Shown here: in pieces, positions 6,511 through 12,771 of the stretch | How the letters are laid out: the number at the start of each line of letters is the position of its first letter | Position numbering within the stretch: the stretch's first letter is position 1 | The notes under the pieces: generated by a model | The model's database searches: none | Told to the model about the DNA's origin: nothing | The model's input: the letters and a program-made list of their open reading frames with translations, nothing else | Program-made: the position numbers and the translations under genes | Assembly (NCBI GenBank): GCA_041690535.1 | Contig: JAWLHA010000096.1 | Coordinates: 1 to 12,771, forward strand | Origin: JAWLHA01 sp041690535 | GTDB lineage: Bacteria; Pseudomonadota; Gammaproteobacteria; Thiohalomonadales; Thiohalomonadaceae | Length of the DNA stretch: 12,771 bases | Direction: 5' to 3'

Positions 6511-9372
6511 ATGCCCATCCTCTCCCTCCTGTCACGCTTGTGGGGTGGCTCCATTCGCCGGCAATTGATCCTCGGCATTGCCCTGGTGCATGCGGTGCTG
6601 ATGACCATCTTCGTCTTCGACCTGGTGACCCGTCAGCGCGCCTTTCTGCAGGAGCAGAGCCTCGTTCAGGCAGAGAGTCTGGCGGAGACCCTGGCGGCAA
6701 ACAGCGTCTCCTGGGTCCTGGCCGCCGACGTGGTCGGACTGGAAGAGGTGGTGCGGGCCCAGTCCCGCTATTCGGGATTGCGCTATGCGATGGTGCTGGA
6801 CCCCGACGGACGGGTGCTGGGCCACAGCGAAAAGGGGTACCTCGGACGATATGTGACCGATCCCGTCAGTCTCTCTCTCCTCGACGGTCCCGGCGCGAAG
6901 CGCACGCTGGTGGCTGACGAAACGCTCATCGACGTTGCCGTTCCCATTCGGGCCAATGCACGGGTGCTCGGGTGGTCGCGGGTTGCCCTGGACCAGACGG
7001 CCATCAACCAGGGGCTTGCCGTGGTTACCCGTGACGGTGTGATCTACACCGGCATCGCCATTGTGGTGGGGACGGTTTTCGCGTTCTTCATGGCTGGTGG
7101 CATGACCCGCGCATTGAGCGAGTTGGTGGAGGTGGCGAACGCCACCCGTTCCGGCCGGCGCGATCTGCGGGCAGACAGCGCGCGGCAGGACGAGGTGGGG
7201 CAGGTGGGCCGGGCCCTGGATGGGATGCTCGATGCGGTCGTCGCTTCGGAGCGGGCTTTGCGGGAGAGCGAGGAGCGCTTCGACCTTGCCATGCGGGGGG
7301 CCAGCGATGGGCTTTGGGACTGGGACCTGCTTTGTGGGCGGGTCTACTACTCGCCACGCTGGAAGGAGATGCTGGGCTGGGATGAGTCCGAGGTGGGCGA
7401 GGGGCTCGAAGAGTTCAAGCACCGGGTTCATCCCGATGATCTGGCGGCGGTCGTCGCCGAGTTGGAAGCCTATCTGGGCGAGCGCATCCCCCGGTTCGAG
7501 CGCGAGTTGCGCATGCGCCATCGGGATGGCGGCTGGCGCTGGATCCTGACCCGTGGGGTAGCGGTCCGGGACCCCGACGGGGTGGCCGTCCGTCTGGTCG
7601 GCACCCATGTGGATATTACGGAGCTGAAGGCGGCGCAACGGGCCCTGTTCGAAGAGACGGAGAAGGCGCAGGTGACGCTCGCTTCTATCGCCGATGCGGT
7701 GATCTCCACCGACGAAGGGGGGCGGGTGGACTACATGAATCCCGTCGCCGAACGGCTGACGGGGTGGCGAATGGATGAGGCGAAGGGGCGGCGACTGCCC
7801 GAGGTGCTGCAACTTCTGGAAGAGGAGAGCGGCACCCCCCTCGAGAGCCCCCTGATGCGCTGTTTGGCGGAAAACAGGGTGGTCGAACTCTCCAGGCAGG
7901 CGCTGGTGCTCAACCGCGATGGGGAGGAGATCGCCGTGGAGGATGCCGCGGCCCCCATCCACGATGCCCATGGACGGCTGGTGGGGGCGGTCGCGGTATT
8001 CCACGACGTGACCCAGACCCGGCGTCTGTCGCGGGAGCTCAGTTTTCACGCCTCTCACGATGCCCTGACCGGGCTTATCAACCGACGCGAATTCGAGCAC
8101 CGGCTGGCGGCGGCCGTGCACTCGGCGAGCCAAGAGCGTACGGAACACTCCCTCGCCTATATCGACCTCGACCAGTTCAAAGTGGTCAACGATACCTGTG
8201 GCCACGCCGCCGGCGACGAACTGTTGCGTCGGCTCACGCCCCTCATCGGACGCGCCATCCGCAGCGGCGACACGCTGGCGCGGTTGGGGGGGGACGAGTT
8301 CGGCATTCTTCTGGAGCACTGCACCCTGAGGGATGCGAAGGCCGTGGCCCTCAAGGTACTGGAGGCCATCCAGGACTTCCGATTCATCTGGGATGAGAAG
8401 ATCTTCTCCGTGGGCGCCAGCATCGGGCTGGTGGCGGTGACGGCGGCCACCCGCAGTGCACCCGACGCCCTGAGTGCTGCCGATGCGGCGTGCTATGTGG
8501 CGAAGGAGCACGGACGTAACCGGATCCACGTCCAGGGACGGCACGATGTCGGCGTGGGGGCATTGCGCGGCCAGATGGAGTGGGTCAGTCGCATTCAGGA
8601 GGCGCTGGAAGAGGACGGCTTCGTTCTCTGCTGTCAGCCCATTGAGCCGATCACGCCACTGCCGGGGCGCGAGCGCCACTACGAGGTGCTGGTGCGGATG
8701 GTTGCGGGCGAAGGCGAAACCCTGCCGCCGGGGGCCTTCATTCCGGCCGCCGAGCGCTACAACCTCATGCCTTCCGTCGACCGCTGGGTGATCAGCCGTT
8801 TTCTGGGCTGGTTGGCACGGCAGGAGGGGATGGCCGCCGACACCATCTGGTGCATCAATCTCTCCGGCGGCTCGCTTGGCAACGAAGGATTTGCAGAGTT
8901 CATCATCGACCAGTTGACGCACCACCAGCTGTCCGCCAACCGGATCTGCTTTGAGGTGACGGAAACCGCGGCAGTGGCGAACCTGGATCTGGCGACCCGG
9001 TTTATGGGCCGGCTCAGGGAGCATGGCTGTCGCTTCGCCCTGGACGATTTCGGCAGCGGCATGTCGTCGTTCGTATACCTGAAGAATCTCCCCGTGGACT
9101 ACCTGAAGATCGATGGATATTTCGTCCGCGACATCGTGGGTGACCCCATCGACCGGGCCATGGTGGAGGCGATCAACACCATTGGCCACACCCTCGGACT
9201 GGAGACCATCGCCGAGTTCGTAGAGGACGAGGCCATTTTGCAGACCCTCCATGCCATGGGGGTGGACTACGCCCAGGGGTACGCCATCTCCCGGCCGGTT
9301 CCCCTGGAGTCGCTGGAGGGGGAGAACAGGGGCGGGTCCGGCGACGCGCAGGTCGGGCGCGTGCCTGGTTGA
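6511..9372 (+). CDS. Membrane c-di-GMP enzyme: periplasmic sensor-HAMP-PAS-PAS-GGDEF-EAL
   Basis: A 953-residue inner-membrane protein that could both make and hydrolyse c-di-GMP. Order: TM1 (about 17-38); a periplasmic domain of about 135 residues; TM2 (about 177-197); HAMP-like linker (about 197-245); PAS1 (about 255-373, PAS_3-like with HRDGGWRWI); PAS2 (about 385-505); GGDEF domain (about 510-675) with GGDEF at 593-597 and inhibitory site RSGD at 584-587, exactly five residues before; EAL domain (about 690-935). EAL appears as EVL (725-727), but Asn783, Glu815, Asp845-Asp846, Lys866, Glu902 and Gln922 are all present, so phosphodiesterase activity is plausible. It starts 5 nt after the binding-lipoprotein stop, with no close Shine-Dalgarno (GGAGGT at 6485-6490 is 20 nt away), suggesting translational coupling. 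The natural input is the upstream lipoprotein acting on the periplasmic domain. Confidence 0.93.
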   Translation: MPILSLLSRLWGGSIRRQLILGIALVHAVLMTIFVFDLVTRQRAFLQEQSLVQAESLAETLAANSVSWVLAADVVGLEEVVRAQSRYSGLRYAMVLDPDGRVLGHSEKGYLGRYVTDPVSLSLLDGPGAKRTLVADETLIDVAVPIRANARVLGWSRVALDQTAINQGLAVVTRDGVIYTGIAIVVGTVFAFFMAGGMTRALSELVEVANATRSGRRDLRADSARQDEVGQVGRALDGMLDAVVASERALRESEERFDLAMRGASDGLWDWDLLCGRVYYSPRWKEMLGWDESEVGEGLEEFKHRVHPDDLAAVVAELEAYLGERIPRFERELRMRHRDGGWRWILTRGVAVRDPDGVAVRLVGTHVDITELKAAQRALFEETEKAQVTLASIADAVISTDEGGRVDYMNPVAERLTGWRMDEAKGRRLPEVLQLLEEESGTPLESPLMRCLAENRVVELSRQALVLNRDGEEIAVEDAAAPIHDAHGRLVGAVAVFHDVTQTRRLSRELSFHASHDALTGLINRREFEHRLAAAVHSASQERTEHSLAYIDLDQFKVVNDTCGHAAGDELLRRLTPLIGRAIRSGDTLARLGGDEFGILLEHCTLRDAKAVALKVLEAIQDFRFIWDEKIFSVGASIGLVAVTAATRSAPDALSAADAACYVAKEHGRNRIHVQGRHDVGVGALRGQMEWVSRIQEALEEDGFVLCCQPIEPITPLPGRERHYEVLVRMVAGEGETLPPGAFIPAAERYNLMPSVDRWVISRFLGWLARQEGMAADTIWCINLSGGSLGNEGFAEFIIDQLTHHQLSANRICFEVTETAAVANLDLATRFMGRLREHGCRFALDDFGSGMSSFVYLKNLPVDYLKIDGYFVRDIVGDPIDRAMVEAINTIGHTLGLETIAEFVEDEAILQTLHAMGVDYAQGYAISRPVPLESLEGENRGGSGDAQVGRVPG

Positions 9373-9395
9373 GCGGGATCTCCCACCGCTTACCT

Positions 9396-9408
9396 GCTGC
9401 GACGCAGC
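9396..9408. terminator. Weak hairpin between convergent c-di-GMP genes
   Basis: GCTGC, loop GAC, GCAGC: a 5-bp stem in the 45-nt gap between two convergent genes. It has no T-tract on either strand. It is the only stem-loop I see there, so termination may be Rho-dependent or overlap the opposing genes. Confidence 0.2.
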
Positions 9409-9417
9409 CGGCGGTCC

Positions 9418-12400
9418 CTATGCGGCCAGCAGCACCTGGACGGCGTCCGCCGGGAGCGGGCGGCTCAGGTAGTAGCCCTGTACTTCGTCGCAGTGGTGGA
9501 CCTCGAGAAAACCCAACTGCTCCGCCGTCTCCACCCCCTCGGCGACCACATGCAGGTCGAGATTGTGGCCCATGGCGATGATCGCCGCGGCGATGGCCTC
9601 GTCGTTGCCGCCGGAGGGGATGTTTTTCACGAAGGAGCGGTCAATCTTCAGCCGGTCCACGGGGAGCTGCTTCAGGCGACCGAAGCTGGAATAACCAGTG
9701 CCGAAGTCGTCCACCGCCAGCATCACCCCGAGGGATTTCAGCTTCTCCAACTGGCCCAGGCTGCGCTCAGCCGTCTGAAGCTCGGTCTCGGTCAACTCGA
9801 TCTCCAGTGTCAGACCCGCCCCCCATGCGCCCGGGGCAGCGAGCACCCGCTCCACGTGGTCGGCCACATGATCCCGCAGGAACTGCCTGCCGGAGAAGTT
9901 CACTGCCATGCGCACCGGATCGACGCCGGCGCTGCGCCAGGCGGAGGCCTGGGCGACCGCGGCGGTAAGCACCCACTCGCCGATGGGACCGATGAGTCCC
10001 GTCTCTTCGGCCACCTCCATGAATGCCCCCGGCAACAGCAGTCCCCGCTCGGGATGCTGCCAGCGGATGAGCGCCTCCACCCCGGCCACGCGCCGTGACT
10101 GGAGTGCGTACTGCGGCTGGTAGTGGAGCACGAACTCATTACGCTCCAGCGCACGCCGCAACCCCTGCTCCAGGGTCAAGTGCTGCTGGGCCTTGGCGGT
10201 CATCTCGGCGGTGTAGAAGCGGTAGGTGCTGCGGCCTCGCTCCTTGGCGCGGTACATGGCCGTATCGGCCGCTTTGGCAAGGTGCGCGGGTTCGGCGGCA
10301 TCGGCGGGGAAGATGCTGATCCCGATGCTTGTGGAGGTCACCACCTCCTGACCATCGATGAGATAGGGCCTGGCGATGGCCTCGATGATCTTCTCTGCCA
10401 TGAGCGCCGCATCCTCCTCATGACCGATCTCCTCGAGGATGATGGTGAACTCGTCGCCCCCTTGGCGGGCGACCGTGTCCTCCTCGCGGACGCACTCCTT
10501 GAGTCGGGTTGCCACGGACTGGAGCAGGCGGTCGCCCGCAGCATGGCCCAGGGTGTCGTTGATGCGCTTGAAGCGATCCAGATCCAGAAACAGCAGCGCC
10601 ACCTTGGTGCCGTGGCGTTTGCCCCGTTCCAGCGCGTGCTCCAGGCGCAGCCCGAACAGCAGCCGGTTCGGGAGCCCGGTGAGGGCATCGTGGTGCGCCA
10701 GATGCACAAGGCGCGCCTCGGTCTGCTTGACCGCGCTGATATCCGCCAGGATGGCCACGTAGTTGGTAAGGAGGCCGTGCTCGTCACGCACCGCGCTGAT
10801 GTTCTCCCAGGCCGGATAGATCTCGCCGTCCTTGCGGCGGTTCCAGATTTCCCCCTGCCACTGCCCGCTCTGTGCCAGCGCGGTGTAGATGGATTGGTAA
10901 AAGCTCTCCGGGTGTTGATGGGAACGGAGCATTCTCGGGTTCTGCCCCAGCAACTCCTTCCGGGCAAAACCGCTGATACGGGTGAGCGCTTCGTTAACGG
11001 CCACCATGCGGCACTCCGCATCGGCGATGATGATCCCCTCGCTGGTGTTGTCGAACACCGCAGCGGCCTGCCGCAGTGCTCTCTCGGTGCGCTTGCGCTC
11101 GGTGATATCGGTGGCGACCGTACAGACCGCGTAGGTTTGGCCCGTGCTGTCGTGGAGAGGGATCTTGACTGAAAGATAGGTCCGCTCCCCCTCGGGATGG
11201 TGGAGCGTCTCCTCCAGCTCCATGGCCCGACCCGAGCGCAACACGGCCCGGTCGTTCCTGCGCAGCACCTCCACGTCTTCAGGGATAAAGAAACTCTCGT
11301 CGCTCGCCCCCGCCAGTGCCGCTTCCGAGAGGCCAAAGACGCTCTTGAAGCGCCGGTTGGCCAGGAGATAACGCCCCTCCCGGTCCTTCAGCATGACCAG
11401 TGAAGTGGTGTTGTCCAGCACCGCCTTCAGCCGCTCCTCGCTGATCCTCAGGGCCGCGGCTTCCCGCAGGTTGCGGCTGCGCAGTCGGGCGAGCGGCAGC
11501 GTGAGACCGGCGACCATGAGCAGAAGCAGTCCGACTGCGCAGCCGTTGGCGGCCAGCTGGCGTCCCGGAGCGAAGGCGAATTGCGCCGGTGCCACCCGTG
11601 TGACCGCCTTCCACCAGTACTCCCCACCGACGGCCCCCTCAGTCGGGGCGAAGAGGGTGGTGCCCGATCCCGGGGGCGTTTCGGGTCTGACGGTGGTGAA
11701 ACTGAAGTGCCCCTCCGGGGTGCTGACGGTGCCTGACTCACTACCGCTGATGTGGCGCCACGCCGCCGGGTAGCGCGCGGCGAAGCTGTTGCCGTTGGCG
11801 AACATGAAACCCCACTCATCGGCCTGCTCCGGCGCCACCAGCCAGAAGCCCCCGTCATTGAGCAGCATGGGTTGTCCCCAGCTGTTCACCATGACTTCGC
11901 GGTAGTGCTCCAGCATGAGCCCGGCCAGATAGTTGAGTACGATGATGCCGGCCCGTTCGCCGTCCGCCCCGAAAACCGGCATGCCGACGCGGATCATCGG
12001 TTTATGGGGGATCTCGATGTCCCCGCGCTCGATGTTGAGGTCCAGCGGCGACACGTAGATCTCTCCCCTCTCCCGCCGCAAGGTCTCGTTGAAGTAGTAG
12101 CGCTGGATCTTTTCCTGGAGCGCCCCCTCCGCCACGGCATAGGGGCGACCATCGGTGAAGTTGATGCGGACCCGTTCCCTGCCACTGCGGTCCAGATAGC
12201 GCACTTGGTCGTAGATGCGCTCATGCTCGGCCAGCGTGAGGAACATCCGCTCCAGCCGCTGGCGGTGAGCCGGTGACGAACTGCTGATGTAATCGGCAAG
12301 GATGTCGGAGTCTGCCAACGTTCTCGTGGTGGCGATCACCCGGGTGAGGTCCTGCTCCATGGTCCTGGCCGCCACCGTCAAACGCAGGGTCTCCTGGGCC

Positions 12401-12543
12401 TGTGCCTTTCTGCGGCCATAGCAAAATTCCTGGTACTGGGCATAGGCGAGGGCACCGACGATCACGGTGGCGGCAGTGAGGAAATAGATGGCGAACCGAG
12501 TCAGGAAAGGGAATTGCTCCCGACCGGGCGTGACCGGTCCCAT
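9418..12543 (-). CDS. Membrane c-di-GMP enzyme: dCache-PAS-PAS-GGDEF-EAL
   Basis: A 1041-residue inner-membrane protein with both c-di-GMP domains. Order: TM1 (about 14-36); a periplasmic dCache-type sensor of about 295 residues with the family stretch YVSPLDLNIERG; TM2 (about 332-354); PAS1 (about 367-484); PAS2 (about 488-606); GGDEF domain (about 614-774) with GGDEF at 695-699 and inhibitory site REED at 686-689; EAL domain (about 789-1034) with EAL at 823-825 and Asn882, Glu916, Asp945-Asp946, Lys966, Glu1002 and Gln1022. Both activities look intact. I choose ATG 12543 because GAGGTG lies 6 nt upstream; the frame extends to ATG 12591, adding 16 residues, but that start lacks a Shine-Dalgarno. 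It is transcribed alone, convergent with the other GGDEF-EAL gene. I found no clear promoter; a repeat element begins about 115 nt upstream. The dCache ligand is unknown. Confidence 0.93.
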   Translation of the reverse strand: MGPVTPGREQFPFLTRFAIYFLTAATVIVGALAYAQYQEFCYGRRKAQAQETLRLTVAARTMEQDLTRVIATTRTLADSDILADYISSSSPAHRQRLERMFLTLAEHERIYDQVRYLDRSGRERVRINFTDGRPYAVAEGALQEKIQRYYFNETLRRERGEIYVSPLDLNIERGDIEIPHKPMIRVGMPVFGADGERAGIIVLNYLAGLMLEHYREVMVNSWGQPMLLNDGGFWLVAPEQADEWGFMFANGNSFAARYPAAWRHISGSESGTVSTPEGHFSFTTVRPETPPGSGTTLFAPTEGAVGGEYWWKAVTRVAPAQFAFAPGRQLAANGCAVGLLLLMVAGLTLPLARLRSRNLREAAALRISEERLKAVLDNTTSLVMLKDREGRYLLANRRFKSVFGLSEAALAGASDESFFIPEDVEVLRRNDRAVLRSGRAMELEETLHHPEGERTYLSVKIPLHDSTGQTYAVCTVATDITERKRTERALRQAAAVFDNTSEGIIIADAECRMVAVNEALTRISGFARKELLGQNPRMLRSHQHPESFYQSIYTALAQSGQWQGEIWNRRKDGEIYPAWENISAVRDEHGLLTNYVAILADISAVKQTEARLVHLAHHDALTGLPNRLLFGLRLEHALERGKRHGTKVALLFLDLDRFKRINDTLGHAAGDRLLQSVATRLKECVREEDTVARQGGDEFTIILEEIGHEEDAALMAEKIIEAIARPYLIDGQEVVTSTSIGISIFPADAAEPAHLAKAADTAMYRAKERGRSTYRFYTAEMTAKAQQHLTLEQGLRRALERNEFVLHYQPQYALQSRRVAGVEALIRWQHPERGLLLPGAFMEVAEETGLIGPIGEWVLTAAVAQASAWRSAGVDPVRMAVNFSGRQFLRDHVADHVERVLAAPGAWGAGLTLEIELTETELQTAERSLGQLEKLKSLGVMLAVDDFGTGYSSFGRLKQLPVDRLKIDRSFVKNIPSGGNDEAIAAAIIAMGHNLDLHVVAEGVETAEQLGFLEVHHCDEVQGYYLSRPLPADAVQVLLAA

Positions 12544-12657
12544 GGCATTCACCTCGGGTGCTCTGCGCAGGAGAGGGGACGGCAACCGCATGCGGCCAAG
12601 CCGTGGTGATTTCTACCATACGGACACCTCTCGACGGAAATGGTTGGGGATAGTAGG

Positions 12658-12771
12658 CAGGGTGAACGCATGCTTACCCAAGAGCGATGTAAGTCCTTGA
12701 AAGCAGGTCGTCGGCCGCATGGACGCGGCCGTCGAGCGTACAGGGATGTATTCACAGCGTACCTGCTTTCA
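12658..12771. mobile_element. MITE-like modular inverted-repeat element, copy D (cut by window end)
   Basis: It begins with CAGGGTGAACGCAT like copy A, repeats the 25-bp inner arm with one change (GATG for GACG), and runs through a shorter interior to CTGCTTTCA at the window edge, the start of the right inner arm. Compared with copy A it lacks two internal blocks (the equivalents of 2881-2932 and 2958-3007). By comparison with copy A about 52 nt should remain beyond the window, giving a full length near 166 bp. It lies upstream of the dCache GGDEF-EAL gene, which points away from it. Confidence 0.8.
12712..12751 (+). other. Two adjacent ANGGAN-hexaloop hairpins in copy D
   Basis: CGGCCGC and GCGGCCG form a perfect 7-bp stem around loop ATGGAC (12719-12724). 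Six nt later GTAC and GTAT (one G-U pair) enclose AGGGAT (12742-12747). The second site, GTACAGGGATGT, fits the CsrA SELEX consensus RUACARGGAUGU at all 12 positions. The loops have this sense only in plus-strand RNA, so the minus-strand GGDEF-EAL transcript would carry the complement. Confidence 0.6.

Noticed and set aside
6532..9252. Long open frame (906 codons) on the minus strand opposite the GGDEF-EAL gene
   Set aside because: Antisense to a complete multidomain protein with all motifs. The peptide has no family resemblance and typical shadow composition.
12544..12591. Upstream start of the dCache GGDEF-EAL gene
   Set aside because: No Shine-Dalgarno before ATG 12591, whereas GAGGTG is well placed before ATG 12543.

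Overview
The window is about 12.8 kb of GC-rich DNA with the look of a gammaproteobacterial chromosome. ClpB follows the E. coli protein almost residue for residue, there is a sigma-32-type promoter, two large c-di-GMP proteins, and several kinds of intergenic palindromic repeat. A sulfur-oxidising or purple-sulfur type lineage is a guess from the GC content and the lone hydrogenase-maturation gene; the sequence does not prove it. I see no rRNA, tRNA, CRISPR array or transposase gene.

Layout, left to right. (1) 1-179: a palindromic repeat, a convincing heat-shock promoter and a 19-nt palindrome over the likely transcription start. (2) 180-2753 (+): clpB, full length. (3) 2754-3172: a strong stem-loop after clpB, then a 268-bp MITE-like element with nested inverted repeats, bounded by a 10-bp direct repeat. 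Its interior holds hairpins whose loops are all ANGGAN. (4) 3173-4120 (+): a UbiA/MenA-family membrane prenyltransferase. (5) 4121-4356: a convergent gap with a long-range inverted repeat enclosing a perfect 29-bp REP-type inverted pair. (6) 4357-5358 (-): hypE, without other hyp genes. (7) 5359-5552: a divergent gap holding a 42-bp solo end of the same MITE-like element. (8) 5553-6506 and 6511-9372 (+): a two-gene unit of a PhnD-like periplasmic-binding lipoprotein and a membrane PAS-PAS-GGDEF-EAL protein. (9) 9418-12543 (-): a second membrane c-di-GMP protein (dCache-PAS-PAS-GGDEF-EAL), convergent with the first. (10) 12658 to the window end: a third, shorter copy of the MITE-like element, cut by the edge.

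How the parts may work together. Both c-di-GMP proteins keep the GGDEF motif, the RxxD inhibitory site and the EAL-domain catalytic residues, so each could make and degrade c-di-GMP. One appears to be fed by a transporter-less binding lipoprotein, in the style of the NspS-MbaA pair of Vibrio cholerae; the other has its own large dCache sensor.

The most unusual signal is the dispersed modular element. Its hairpins share an ANGGAN hexaloop while their stems differ, which is the geometry recognised by CsrA/RsmA-family proteins. One loop matches the SELEX consensus for CsrA (RUACARGGAUGU) at every position. Whether these are working CsrA sites, DNA hairpins used for mobility, or both, is inference.
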